In this document: one piece after another, positions 1 through 8,442 of the stretch
Layout of the letters: every line of letters begins with the position of its first letter
How positions within the stretch are numbered: position 1 is the first letter of the stretch
Program-made: the position numbers and the translations under genes
Origin: Flammeovirga pectinis
GTDB taxonomy: Bacteria > Bacteroidota > Bacteroidia > Cytophagales > Flammeovirgaceae
Assembly: GCF_003970675.1 (NCBI RefSeq)
Contig: NZ_CP034562.1
Coordinates: forward strand, 3,501,001 to 3,565,000
Length of the DNA: 64,000 bases
Direction of reading: 5' to 3'
Notes under the pieces: generated by a model
Database searches by the model: none
Told to the model about the DNA's origin: nothing
What the model saw: the letters and a program-made list of their open reading frames with translations, nothing else

Positions 1-10
1 ATGTATAGAT

Positions 11-50
11 AAAAAGAAAAGAGTTGATAGAAATTTAAATCTATCAACTC
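11..50 (-). terminator. Rho-independent terminator of the 87-512 gene
   Basis: A perfect 10-bp inverted repeat (21-30 with 41-50) has a 10-nt loop. On the minus strand a U-rich run follows (complement of 11-20). It lies 37 nt past the stop of the small membrane protein pair. An A/T run on the other side may let it work in both directions. Confidence 0.75.
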
Positions 51-86
51 TTTTTATTTAAACGAAATATAGTTTTATATCAATAC

Positions 87-512
87 TTAAGCTACAGACA
101 ACTCTGCCACCTGGTCTTTTTGTTTTTGTGCAGAAAATAGATAGATAAAACCACCAATTGTAAACAATGTATCTGCAATTGTCATTGGTAAATAATGCAT
201 TAAAGTTATATCTGGTGACGTAAGCATTAATCCCCATCCTGTTAAGGCCATTATACCTTTTTCAAAATTAGAATATATAACTGCAGACTTTCTATATTTC
301 TTTTTAGTACCTGCCATAAAAAGATAAACTCCTATACAACTTACCATCATAGCCCAATGTCCAAACAATGGTGCTGCAAAAGGTATATTAAGCATATCTA
401 AATGTAAAACCGTATCTGTACCCGAAATAGGATTTAAAATCATAGGAACATTACCTAAAGCAGTAATTAAACCAGTAATCCAAAAATAATATTTTGTTAC
501 TTTCTCGTTCAT
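87..512 (-). CDS. Small integral membrane protein, paralogue of the next gene
   Basis: 141-residue protein with no family I can name. Four hydrophobic segments are visible, near residues 8-27, 45-67, 88-106 and 108-128, separated by short polar loops, so it is predicted to sit in the inner membrane. It shares its layout with the protein encoded just upstream (546-980): an N-terminal K-x-TKY-aromatic start, then a G-x-x-P-x-(M/V)-I segment and an HW-x-x-M motif in the second helix. The two genes are 33 nt apart on the same strand and look like a tandem duplication transcribed together. No catalytic residues are evident. Confidence 0.8.
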   Translation of the reverse strand: MNEKVTKYYFWITGLITALGNVPMILNPISGTDTVLHLDMLNIPFAAPLFGHWAMMVSCIGVYLFMAGTKKKYRKSAVIYSNFEKGIMALTGWGLMLTSPDITLMHYLPMTIADTLFTIGGFIYLFSAQKQKDQVAELSVA

Positions 513-545
513 AATTGTAGTATTTAAAAGGATGCGTATTTTTAA

Positions 546-980
546 TTAAGATATTTGACTTGATGTATCTGAAGAAGGTTTTATCAGATAGATAATTCCT
601 CCAATAGCAAGTAGTGCTTCTAGTACTATTAAAAGCGTATAATTTGCATGTACACCATATTCAGAAATTGATATAGCATTAAAATCACTTGTTAAATACC
701 ATAATGAACATCCTATAATATATAATTTTGATGCTGTTGAGAATAACGCAACCGAAAAACGGACAGTTGAATTAAAACTTGCATAAATTAATAAAGCACC
801 TAAACCCACTGCCATAACTCCCCAATGTCTAATTAATGGCATATAATTCTCTGGAATATTTGCTGTAAAATTAAATAATTCTAAAGTTGCCAATCTTGGG
901 GCAATCATAACTGGTAAACTCCCTAATAGGGTAGCAATTCCTGCAATAAGGAAAAAATATTTTGTTGTTTTCTGGTTCAT
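546..980 (-). CDS. Small integral membrane protein, tandem paralogue
   Basis: 144-residue protein with four predicted membrane helices and the same HW-x-x-M motif as its downstream neighbour. I placed the start at 980 (MNQKTTKYFF) because it aligns with the start of the paralogue; an in-frame upstream extension to 1064 adds 28 residues of poor quality. The gene comes first in the two-gene unit ending at the terminator at 11-50. Function unknown; a small transporter accessory or DoxX-like membrane protein is possible but not shown by any motif. Confidence 0.75.
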   Translation of the reverse strand: MNQKTTKYFFLIAGIATLLGSLPVMIAPRLATLELFNFTANIPENYMPLIRHWGVMAVGLGALLIYASFNSTVRFSVALFSTASKLYIIGCSLWYLTSDFNAISISEYGVHANYTLLIVLEALLAIGGIIYLIKPSSDTSSQIS

Positions 981-1100
981 AATTTTAATGTTTTTGATTG
1001 ATAGAAGAGTTATCAACCTATTCTCTAATTCTGTATGTTGCAAATTTAGTTTGAATTGAAACAATTAAAATTGATCTATGATAAGATTTTAATAGAAAAC

Positions 1101-1140
1101 AAAAAAAGCTGTAAAACCAATAGTAATTAGTTTTACAGCT
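1101..1140 (-). terminator. Rho-independent terminator of the deiodinase-like gene
   Basis: An 11-bp perfect stem (1107-1117 with 1130-1140) is followed on the minus strand by a run of seven U (complement of 1101-1107). It lies 26 nt beyond the stop codon at 1166. Confidence 0.85.
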
Positions 1141-1165
1141 TATTATATATCTAAAATCTAAATAA

Positions 1166-1834
1166 TTAATACCACTCAGATATTTCTTTCAAAGATTTCC
1201 TATCAATATTAGGCACTTTTGAATTCTCTTTCGGATAGCCTACAGGTATTAATAAGAAAGGGCGTTCGTTTGCAGGTCTATTGAGTTCCTTTACTAAAAA
1301 GTTCATTGGAGATGGTGTGTGCGTTAAAGCAACCAACCCTACCTCATGAATTGCATTTAGAAGAAACCCTGTAGCTAATCCTACAGATTCATTTACGTAA
1401 TAATTATTATGACGAATTCCTTCATCATCTATATTATATACCTGCTTAAAAACTACAATTAACCAAGGAGCTGTTTCTAAAAACTCTTTGTGCCAATCTG
1501 TTCCAAACTGCCTTAAGTCTTCAATCCACTCATCACTCATTCTTCCGTGATAACCTTCATACTCTTCCTTTTCAGCAGCCTTTCTAATATTTTTCTTTAC
1601 CTCAGCTGAAGAAACAGCACAGAACATCCATGGTTGTTTATTTGCTCCCGAAGGTGCACAGCTTGCAGCTCTAATAACATTCTCTATAACCTCCTTAGGA
1701 ACCTGTTTATCTGAAAACTCTCTTAATGATCGTCTTTTATTAATTTTAGAGTAATATTTCTTAGAACAAAGTAACATTTCTTCATCAGAAATATTGTCTG
1801 GTATATATGGTATAAAATCTTCTGTAGAGTTCAT
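1166..1834 (-). CDS. Iodotyrosine deiodinase-like nitroreductase-fold flavoprotein
   Basis: 222-residue protein of the nitroreductase superfamily that closely resembles vertebrate iodotyrosine deiodinase (IYD). Visible landmarks are the FMN-phosphate segment RRSLREFS (34-41), APSGANKQPW (60-69), the lid, FKQVY (129-133) and LLIPVGYP (194-201). The IYD lid triad that grips the substrate zwitterion is Glu157-Tyr161-Lys182 in the human enzyme; here Glu91, Tyr95 and Lys116 occupy the same spacing (+4 and +25). Known bacterial members of this subgroup reductively dehalogenate halotyrosines with FMN. Deiodination is therefore the best guess, inferred from the lid. It lies alone, with its own terminator. 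A less specific nitroreductase activity remains possible. Confidence 0.85.
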   Translation of the reverse strand: MNSTEDFIPYIPDNISDEEMLLCSKKYYSKINKRRSLREFSDKQVPKEVIENVIRAASCAPSGANKQPWMFCAVSSAEVKKNIRKAAEKEEYEGYHGRMSDEWIEDLRQFGTDWHKEFLETAPWLIVVFKQVYNIDDEGIRHNNYYVNESVGLATGFLLNAIHEVGLVALTHTPSPMNFLVKELNRPANERPFLLIPVGYPKENSKVPNIDRKSLKEISEWY

Positions 1835-1899
1835 ACTAAAGGGTTAATTTCGTTTACTGTCTTATCTACGCTTAAAAGTACAATAAAAACTTTAAAAAA

Positions 1900-2667
1900 T
1901 TAAAAAACAAACTTATTTATTGCTTCTAATAATTCTTTTGGTTTTTCAGCATGTACCCAATGTCCTGCCCCATCTATCATAACAATATGTACAGAGGCAA
2001 ATTTTTCATTAATTTCTTTTTGGTCAGCTTCTTGAATATAATTAGAACTACTTCCTCCAATAAACAAAGTAGGTACCTCAATTAAATGATTTGATTCTAA
2101 TGCTTTTCCTACTTCTTCAATATTTTCTGTAATTACTTTTAAGTTTGGTCGCCAAGCAAAACCACCTTCTTTTTTACGATATATATTTTTAAGTAAGAAA
2201 GAACGTTCTCCAAAATTTGGAATATATTCAGCCAATGCTTTATCTGCTTCTCCTCTCGTTTTAATGGTTGTTATAGGTAGTGCATTTAACCCTTCTAAAA
2301 TAACTTGATGATGTACAGGATAAAAACGAGGTGCAATATCTACTATAATCATTCTACTTAACATTGAAGGGTAATTTGCTGCAAATTGCATTACAGCCTT
2401 GCCTCCCATAGAATGTCCTAATACAATTGGTTTTTCTATCTCATGTTGTTCAATAAAATCTTTAATATCATCTGCTAGAAATTGATAAGAAAAGTCTTCG
2501 CTGTGTGGAGACTGCCCATGATTACGTTGGTCTATCATGTATACATGAAATTTTTCTGACAACACTTTCCCTAAAGTCATCCAATTATCACACTGTCCAA
2601 ATAAACCATGAAATATTAAGAAAGGAGTATTTCCTTTTTCACCAATTTCTCTATAAAACAAATTCAT
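1900..2667 (-). CDS. Alpha/beta hydrolase, YbfF/ABHD11-like esterase
   Basis: 255-residue alpha/beta hydrolase. Oxyanion-hole HG at residues 20-21, nucleophile elbow GHSMGG with Ser86, acid candidate Asp110 in VDIAP, and catalytic His236 in GAGHWVH. The VDIAP acid position and total length match the YbfF esterase group, which cleaves short acyl esters or thioesters in the cytoplasm. I chose the start at 2667 because the protein then begins directly with the first beta strand; the longer frame to 2769 adds 34 lysine-rich residues and would overlap the divergent lipoprotein gene. Natural substrate unknown. Confidence 0.85.
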   Translation of the reverse strand: MNLFYREIGEKGNTPFLIFHGLFGQCDNWMTLGKVLSEKFHVYMIDQRNHGQSPHSEDFSYQFLADDIKDFIEQHEIEKPIVLGHSMGGKAVMQFAANYPSMLSRMIIVDIAPRFYPVHHQVILEGLNALPITTIKTRGEADKALAEYIPNFGERSFLLKNIYRKKEGGFAWRPNLKVITENIEEVGKALESNHLIEVPTLFIGGSSSNYIQEADQKEINEKFASVHIVMIDGAGHWVHAEKPKELLEAINKFVF

Positions 2668-2748
2668 TGTCTTCTTAATTTTAATTAGAGGTACTAAACA
2701 CTTAATTTTGATGTGCAATTTATAAAATGAAATCCTGTCTTTATAAAA

Positions 2749-3246
2749 ATGAAAAAAATCTCTAAACAATTTTCTCTATTTGTTTTAGTTATTGGTCTAT
2801 TTTTTAGCTGTGGCTTAAAAACTTCGGAGAAAATTAATTCAACTAGTGTAAATAAGCAGATTAAGGAACGTAAAATAAAGCGTATAAAAGAGCCTAACAT
2901 TGTGGAGAAAGGTTATGCTATTGGTACTACAATAAGTACTAGTTTTAATCAAGAAACACCTTGCGGAACAATTGCACTAACTTCGATGCCTGATAGTGTA
3001 TCTCAATTTTTAAATAAAGTATGGATAGCCTGTGCTAGTCCATCTAATGAGATTGAGAAAAGTTTATGGGATGCTTATCATTATAATATTAAAAATGATT
3101 ATGCTTTAAATAGTAATATTCAAAAAATTCACCTCAGTAAAACAGAAGATGCTTACTTGTATTCTTTTCCCTACCTAAGTGATGGAAAATTAAGAATACT
3201 TCAGGTTGAGCTAAATCATAAGGCATTAGTACTCGCTTTATATTAA
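2749..3246 (+). CDS. Hypothetical lipoprotein
   Basis: 165 residues with a typical lipoprotein signal: MKK start, hydrophobic stretch, and lipobox LFFSC with the acylated Cys at 21. A basic linker (about 40-50) follows and then a small mixed domain with two further Cys residues (near 72 and 94) that could pair in the periplasm. I recognise no family. It is divergent from the esterase gene with an 81-nt gap and precedes pth, from which it is separated by 120 nt containing a -7 promoter motif, so it is probably monocistronic. Confidence 0.75.
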   Translation: MKKISKQFSLFVLVIGLFFSCGLKTSEKINSTSVNKQIKERKIKRIKEPNIVEKGYAIGTTISTSFNQETPCGTIALTSMPDSVSQFLNKVWIACASPSNEIEKSLWDAYHYNIKNDYALNSNIQKIHLSKTEDAYLYSFPYLSDGKLRILQVELNHKALVLALY

Positions 3247-3329
3247 AGTTGTTGTTAATAGTTCTGAGTTACTCTTGGATTGTTTTAAAAGATGCAGTAC
3301 CTAAAAGATACTCAACTAAAGAAATAAGT

Positions 3330-3337
3330 TATCTTTG
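3330..3337 (+). promoter_or_regulatory. Candidate -7 promoter element upstream of pth
   Basis: TATCTTTG fits the Bacteroidota -7 consensus TAnnTTTG and sits 29 nt before the pth start codon. No clear TTTG is found at the -33 position, so the call rests on one element. Confidence 0.45.
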
Positions 3338-3366
3338 CAAAAATTATATTTAGACAGATTTAGAAT

Positions 3367-3927
3367 ATGAAATATTTGATTGTAGGCCTTGGTAATATCG
3401 GACCTGAATATGCAAATACCAGACATAATATTGGTTTTATGGTTGCAGACCATTTAGCAAAAGAAAATGGTGCATCTTTTACAATGGATCGATTGGCTTA
3501 TGTTACAGATTTTAAACATAAAGGCAGAAGTATTACAGTAATTAAACCTACTACGTTTATGAACTTAAGTGGTAAGGCTTTAAAGTACTGGGCAAATCAA
3601 TTAAAAATAAAAGCAGAAAATATTCTGGTTATTGTAGATGATCTTGCACTTCCTTACACAACTTTAAGAATGAAAGGTAAAGGTGGAGCTGCCGGACATA
3701 ATGGGCTTAAAGATATAGAAGCTCAGTTACAATCTTCTGCTTACCCAAGATTACGTTTTGGTATTGGTGATAATTACTCTAAAGGTAAACAAGTTGATTT
3801 TGTATTAGGTGAGTTTTCTGAAGATGAAAAAATTGATCTTGATACATTAATTGAAAAATCTGCAGAGATGTCTCTATCTTTCTGCTCTATCGGTCTAGCA
3901 AGAACAATGAACCAATACAACAAATAA
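3367..3927 (+). CDS. pth: Peptidyl-tRNA hydrolase
   Basis: 186 residues, full length for bacterial Pth, which frees tRNA from peptidyl-tRNA dropped by ribosomes. Diagnostic segments are IVGLGNIGPEYANTRHNIGF (5-24) carrying Asn10 and the catalytic His20, PTTFMNLSG (61-69), VDDLALP (90-96) with the catalytic Asp, and GGAAGHNGLKDI (106-117) with the substrate-binding Asn112. It is followed after 3 nt by the SPFH gene and 36 nt later by rimM, so the three are probably one operon linking translation quality control and ribosome maturation. Confidence 0.97.
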   Translation: MKYLIVGLGNIGPEYANTRHNIGFMVADHLAKENGASFTMDRLAYVTDFKHKGRSITVIKPTTFMNLSGKALKYWANQLKIKAENILVIVDDLALPYTTLRMKGKGGAAGHNGLKDIEAQLQSSAYPRLRFGIGDNYSKGKQVDFVLGEFSEDEKIDLDTLIEKSAEMSLSFCSIGLARTMNQYNK

Positions 3928-3930
3928 AAA

Positions 3931-4680
3931 ATGACTGATAAATATATCAAAGGATTTTCTGGATACATTATGATTGTACTCCAAGCTGCCTTATTCGGTT
4001 TAGCTGGGTATGTACTTTCATTGCCCGATTTAGGTGCGGTATCTATGCTTATCCTTTTTATCGACCTCGTTTTAATTAGAGGCTATTTTGTTACTCATCA
4101 AGGAGAAGGTGTATTGCTTTCCTTAATGGGAAAATATAAAGGTACTATTGATGTTGCTGGGTTTTATTGGTCACATCCATTTAGATCTGTAAAAAGAGTT
4201 TCTTTAAAAGACCATGTAAATATGGTTGGCCCTTGGGCTACTTTTGCAAAAGATGGTGTTCAATTAGAAGTGAGTATAGAATTACGTTGGAAAGTAGAAG
4301 ATGCTGCAAAAGCACAGTACGGACTTTCTGATATTCAGGAATCTGTAAGTTCTATTGCAAAAGAAACAGCACAAACGTTAATAGAAATGTATCCGTATGA
4401 GGATTTAGGAAAAGAACGTGTTTCTTTGCGCTTACATTCTAATACTATCTCTAGTGCATATGCTACTGCATTAAAAAAGAAGTTATTAGAAAATGGTTTG
4501 TATTTAGAAAGTGCTCGTTTTAATGGCATAAGGTTATTAAATAAAAAACGCTCTACAGAAGAGGCCGTTTCTTTAGCACAACAAATGGTACAAGAAGTTG
4601 ATGAATTAGATCAACTATCAGAAAGTGAAAAGGCAGATATGAAACTTCAGTTATTAACACTGTTAATGACGGAGAAGTAA
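3931..4680 (+). CDS. SPFH/band 7 domain membrane protein
   Basis: 249 residues. Two hydrophobic segments near the N terminus (about 12-31 and 33-51) are followed by a band 7 domain from about 55 to 230: the GEGVLLSLMGKYKGT strand, a basic segment, the SIELRWKVED core and long helices ending in ESEKADMKLQLLTLLMTEK. The family forms membrane-bound scaffolds similar to stomatin or prohibitin. It begins 3 nt after pth, so the two are translationally close. The partner is not evident. Confidence 0.85.
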   Translation: MTDKYIKGFSGYIMIVLQAALFGLAGYVLSLPDLGAVSMLILFIDLVLIRGYFVTHQGEGVLLSLMGKYKGTIDVAGFYWSHPFRSVKRVSLKDHVNMVGPWATFAKDGVQLEVSIELRWKVEDAAKAQYGLSDIQESVSSIAKETAQTLIEMYPYEDLGKERVSLRLHSNTISSAYATALKKKLLENGLYLESARFNGIRLLNKKRSTEEAVSLAQQMVQEVDELDQLSESEKADMKLQLLTLLMTEK

Positions 4681-4715
4681 AAAAGGCCTATTGATTAAGA
4701 TTATATTCTAGAATT

Positions 4716-5240
4716 ATGCATAAAGATGATTGTTTTGAGTTTGGTAAGATTACAAAAACTCACGGATTAAAAGGAGAGGTATTGTTCTTTCTTGATGTTG
4801 ATGAACCGTCTAAGTATGAAGGTATCGATGCTGTATTTATTGAAAGAAGAGGTAGCCTAGTTCCTTTCTTTTTAGAATACCTATCGCTTCATAACAATAG
4901 ATACATTGCTAAGTTTGAAGAAATAGATTCTATAGAAGATGCTGAAGCATTAAAAGATGCTCAATTGTTTCTTCCAATGTCTGCTTTGCCTAAACTACCA
5001 GAAGGACAATTCTACTATCACGATATTGTTGATTTTACAATAGTAGATAAGAACCTTGGAGAGCTAGGAACTGTAGGTAAAATTTATACAAACTCTGCTC
5101 AAGATCTTCTTGAAATGAATTACAAAGGTAAAGAAGTACTTATCCCTATTAGTGATGATATTATCCTTACTGCTGAGTTAGATAATAAAATACTTAATAC
5201 TGATATCCCTAATGGGCTATTAGATATTTATATGGAATAA
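4716..5240 (+). CDS. rimM: 16S rRNA processing protein RimM
   Basis: 174 residues with the RimM N-terminal barrel (about 5-90, beginning FGKITKTHGLKGEVL) and the C-terminal PRC-barrel (about 98-170, YYHDIVDFTIVD and VLIPISDDII). RimM binds ribosomal protein S19 and helps mature the 30S head. In many bacteria it lies between rpsP and trmD; neither is here, and it instead ends a pth-SPFH-rimM unit closed by the terminator at 5271. Confidence 0.95.
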   Translation: MHKDDCFEFGKITKTHGLKGEVLFFLDVDEPSKYEGIDAVFIERRGSLVPFFLEYLSLHNNRYIAKFEEIDSIEDAEALKDAQLFLPMSALPKLPEGQFYYHDIVDFTIVDKNLGELGTVGKIYTNSAQDLLEMNYKGKEVLIPISDDIILTAELDNKILNTDIPNGLLDIYME

Positions 5241-5270
5241 CATCCCGTATCATTATCAAATTCGTAATAA

Positions 5271-5315
5271 AAAGAGCTCCTTTAATATTTTTTAAATATT
5301 TAGAGGAGCTCTTTT
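5271..5315 (+). terminator. Terminator after rimM
   Basis: Inverted repeat AAAGAGCTCCT with AGGAGCTCTTT around an A/T loop, followed by a short U run, 30 nt past the rimM stop. It closes the pth operon. Confidence 0.8.
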
Positions 5316-5475
5316 ACATTTTCAAATATAACAGTTGTTTATGTTATCAGTCATTAAGTATTTAAACACAAATTCTATTAGACCTACAACTACATTTGTT
5401 CGTATACAAACAGGTAATTAACACGATCTTATTATTGTTTGTAAAAAAACATTATCAATATTTAAACTACTTTAC

Positions 5476-6045
5476 GTGAAAAAGCTACTACTTATTTTCT
5501 GCATGGTTGTTTTGGGGGTCTACTCAAACAATGTTCAAGCACAAACAAGTTTACAATACTACTACGGAATGGGTGGTGTTCAACAATTATCGATATGGCA
5601 AAATATTGATGATACTAATTTATTAAACGTCCGTGTAGGTTACCAAGATTTTGCAGAAGAAAATGTATCTCTTTCTTTAGGTTATGGTCACCTATTTGGA
5701 GAGTTCTTACCCTATTTAGTTTTTAATAAAGATGTTACCTCTGATCTTAATAATTACTCGTTCACAAACGGTTATTATTGGGCTCCTGGTGGTAGATGGG
5801 ATTTTGCTATAGGATGGACACTAAACCAACATGAAACACTTAGAGATGGTACCGGTACTTCTGAAGTTCCTGCAGATACATTCTCATCATGGAGCCAATC
5901 CTATTGGTTTGATGTATATTATAACTTACCAAAGTTAAAAGCTCAAATTGGAGTTGAAACTGGTGTTACTTCTTCTGGACAATGGTTTTGGGGTGTAATG
6001 TTTAGTAAGGCATTTGATTTTAGTAAAAAGAAAAAGATGAAATAA
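5476..6045 (+). CDS. Secreted outer-membrane beta-barrel protein, unknown family
   Basis: 189 residues beginning at a GTG codon. A signal peptide ends in VQAQ (about residue 23). The mature part alternates short amphipathic strands rich in Tyr, Trp and Gly (for example LSLGYGHLFGEFLPYLVF) and ends with an aromatic-rich strand before KKKKMK, consistent with a barrel of about eight strands. Transcribed alone between the rimM terminator and its own terminator at 6067. It could bind a hydrophobic nutrient or be structural; nothing in the sequence decides. Confidence 0.7.
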   Translation: MKKLLLIFCMVVLGVYSNNVQAQTSLQYYYGMGGVQQLSIWQNIDDTNLLNVRVGYQDFAEENVSLSLGYGHLFGEFLPYLVFNKDVTSDLNNYSFTNGYYWAPGGRWDFAIGWTLNQHETLRDGTGTSEVPADTFSSWSQSYWFDVYYNLPKLKAQIGVETGVTSSGQWFWGVMFSKAFDFSKKKKMK

Positions 6046-6066
6046 TTCAACTTAGAAATTATTCAC

Positions 6067-6101
6067 AAAAAGAGCAGCAAAACATTTTGCTGCTCTTTTT
6101 G
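6067..6101 (+). terminator. Terminator after the 5476-6045 gene
   Basis: Stem AGAGCAGCAAAA with TTTTGCTGCTCT and a U-rich tail, 22 nt past the stop. Confidence 0.85.
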
Positions 6102-6173
6102 TATACTCTGATTTATATCTAAATTCGGATATCTAATAAAATATCATTTCAAAGACTAAATTTCCCAAAAACA

Positions 6174-6818
6174 ATGAAACAAATTATCAATCTAACTTTT
6201 TGTATTTTCTTAATTACCTCACTATCAACACATGCCCAGAAATATAATAAAAAGTATAAAATCGATTACTGGGATAAAGGTATTTTTTCTTTTGGTACTA
6301 CAGCTAGTTTGCCAGACTATTCTAACGCAACATCTGATATATATGTAAAACCAGGAGTGACTCTAGGTTTACATTATAGTACTTATTTTTCTAATTATTT
6401 CTTTTTAAATATGGGTGTTGAATTTAATCAACTTCAGACAGCATTTAAAGCACTAAATACAGTAGAAAATAATTATAAATTAAAAGAATCGAATATCTCT
6501 TTTCCTATCACTATAAATCCAATACTACCTATTTTCAAATGGCTTGCCGTAGTTGGTGAAGTTGGAGTAGTATATACACACAGATTAAACTCTACGATAT
6601 ATACTAATGTTACAGAAGAAAGTATTAGTCTTTCTAACAAAGACAAATCTAAGCCTTTTAAGAGGTCTGATATAGCCGTACGATGTGGGGTAGGATTCAG
6701 GTTTGGAAAGCATGTTGAAATTATTGGAGAAGGCAACTTAGGTTTACTAGACATGGATAATTCTGGAAGTCAGATTTATAACAGATATGGAATTCTAAAA
6801 ACAAATTTCATCTTCTAA
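6174..6818 (+). CDS. PorT-like outer-membrane beta-barrel protein
   Basis: 214 residues. Signal peptide 1-21 ends in THAQ. The mature chain shows repeated beta-hairpins typical of the Bacteroidota PorT/OMP_b-brl_2 group: GVTLGLHYSTYFSNYFFLNMGVEF, a long soluble loop, WLAVVGEVGVVYTHR, a charged loop, then VRCGVGFRFG and a final strand ILKTNFIF with terminal Phe. Outer-membrane location is inferred; the role is unknown. The gene has its own terminator and precedes a LytTR regulator. Confidence 0.72.
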   Translation: MKQIINLTFCIFLITSLSTHAQKYNKKYKIDYWDKGIFSFGTTASLPDYSNATSDIYVKPGVTLGLHYSTYFSNYFFLNMGVEFNQLQTAFKALNTVENNYKLKESNISFPITINPILPIFKWLAVVGEVGVVYTHRLNSTIYTNVTEESISLSNKDKSKPFKRSDIAVRCGVGFRFGKHVEIIGEGNLGLLDMDNSGSQIYNRYGILKTNFIF

Positions 6819-6829
6819 ATAAGAATAAG

Positions 6830-6873
6830 AAAGTTGTAATTTTAATCTAAATGATTGGGATTGCAACTTTTTT
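6830..6873 (+). terminator. Terminator after the PorT-like gene
   Basis: Stem AAAGTTGTAAT with ATTGCAACTTT (one G-U pair) and a U run, 11 nt past the stop. Its position argues against starting the next gene at 6851, which would put the start codon inside the terminator. Confidence 0.75.
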
Positions 6874-6931
6874 ATATATTTATGGTTATAAATATATATG
6901 CAAGGCTATACTTACTGCTAAAGTAATGTTT

Positions 6932-7798
6932 ATGAACAACTTAAACGCTCCATTCCCTCTTTTACAAAGTAATAAGGTAAAATTTATTTCTTCTTTCTCT
7001 TTTGGCTTTTTTGTATTTGTATTCCTCTATATTTTCCAGCCATTCGGAATTAATGAAGTTCAATTTTACAAGCCTCTATTTATTGGAGGATATGCTCTAA
7101 TTACGTTTAGTTGTGTTGCGTTTTCTTTCTTTGGCCTTCCTCTCCTTTTTAAAAACACTTTTAATCCAGACAAGTGGACTGTCAAAAAAGCGGCTCTTTA
7201 TACTTCTTTTATAATTTTGATAATATCTGTAGGTAACTGGTATTACACAGCTACAATTGGCCAAGAGGTTATCTCTTTAAAACACTCTTTCTTAAAATTT
7301 ATTGGTATCACATTTTCTGTTGGTATTTTTCCTACAGTCATTTTTTTAATTTTTACAGAAAAAACATTAAGAAAAGTCAACGAGTCTAAAGCAGGAAATA
7401 TAACAAAACAAATACATACTGATTTAGAAATTGAAGAAGAGAAGCAAGAAAATGATATAATACCACAAATTGATTTTTTAGCAGACAACAATAGTATCCC
7501 CCTAAATCAGCTTAATTTCCTATGTATAAAATCTGAGGGAAATTACCTTGAAGTTTTCTTTTTCATAGATGGCAAACTAAACAAAAGTGTTATAAGGTAT
7601 CCTTTAAAAAAAGCATTTGAACAAGTAAACGAGCTTAACAATATTCATCATTGCCATAGATCATTTATAGCAAACTTTGATCAAATTGAAAAGGTTAGTG
7701 GCAATGCTAGAAATTATGAGTTACATCTTAGAAACCTCACATTTACAATACCCGTTTCTAGAGGTTTTTCTAAAGATTTAATAGCTATTTATAAGTAA
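6932..7798 (+). CDS. Membrane-anchored LytTR DNA-binding regulator
   Basis: 288 residues from the chosen start MNNLNAPFPL (an ATG two codons upstream at 6926 is equally possible). Four membrane helices are visible near 18-37, 48-68, 88-107 and 121-141, then a charged linker and a LytTR DNA-binding domain from about 187 to 286 with the family landmarks IKSEGNYLEVFF, HRSFIANFDQIEKV and PVSRGFSKDL. No receiver domain is present, so it is likely a one-component sensor that binds DNA from the membrane. The targets are not known; neighbouring surface barrels are candidates. Confidence 0.88.
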   Translation: MNNLNAPFPLLQSNKVKFISSFSFGFFVFVFLYIFQPFGINEVQFYKPLFIGGYALITFSCVAFSFFGLPLLFKNTFNPDKWTVKKAALYTSFIILIISVGNWYYTATIGQEVISLKHSFLKFIGITFSVGIFPTVIFLIFTEKTLRKVNESKAGNITKQIHTDLEIEEEKQENDIIPQIDFLADNNSIPLNQLNFLCIKSEGNYLEVFFFIDGKLNKSVIRYPLKKAFEQVNELNNIHHCHRSFIANFDQIEKVSGNARNYELHLRNLTFTIPVSRGFSKDLIAIYK

Positions 7799-7955
7799 AA
7801 TCTACTTCTTCACCCGTCCCATTCATCCCAAAATATTCATTTAAAGCTCAAAAATAAGGTTTTAAATACCATTCAATCCCATTGACAACAATTCAGTTTA
7901 AGGTCTCAGAATGATTATATAAATTGCATTATCAGTTAAACAAAATAATGTATTT

Positions 7956-8375
7956 ATGTTTCATCTGTTTATCCTATATTTTTGGTCGTGTATGTTTACA
8001 CCTTCACAAACCTCTACAATAAATTTAATGCTTGATGGTATTGAAAATTCTAAAGGGGAAATTGTAGTGGTATTATATAATAGCGAAGAGACATATACAA
8101 TAAACACGAACCATTATCGTAAAGTTATTTTAAAACCTAATGGTAGAAATTTAACTATTTCTTTTAATGAAATTCCTTGTGGGACTTATGCTATTTCTGC
8201 ATACCATGATGAAGACAGTAATAATAAAATAACCACTAACATTATTGGTATGCCTATCGAAAAATATGGGTATTCTAATAATAAATTTGGAAAACTAATA
8301 GCTCCAAAATATTCTGAAGTGTCTTTTTCTACAGCAAATACTCATGTTACTAGCCTTGTGATTAATTTAAAGTGA
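7956..8375 (+). CDS. DUF2141 domain secreted protein
   Basis: 139 residues. A short hydrophobic N terminus (LFILYFWSCMF) acts as signal peptide or anchor; residue 14 is an alternative start. The remainder is a DUF2141 domain: LMLDGIENSKGEIVVVLYNSEETY, then CGTYAISAYHDEDSNNKI and a GMPIEKYGYSNN segment, which together form the characteristic beta-sandwich motif. Function of the family is unknown; members are periplasmic or secreted. It is followed by an unrelated hypothetical gene 67 nt on. Confidence 0.82.
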   Translation: MFHLFILYFWSCMFTPSQTSTINLMLDGIENSKGEIVVVLYNSEETYTINTNHYRKVILKPNGRNLTISFNEIPCGTYAISAYHDEDSNNKITTNIIGMPIEKYGYSNNKFGKLIAPKYSEVSFSTANTHVTSLVINLK

Positions 8376-8442
8376 TGTAATAATATCACCTTAAAATACC
8401 CGAATTTAAATTGTAATTAACTTTCTCTCAACCGTAAAAGAT

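Noticed and set aside
6851..6931. Longer N terminus for the LytTR regulator
   Set aside because: It would start inside the terminator of the preceding gene and adds residues not typical of the family.
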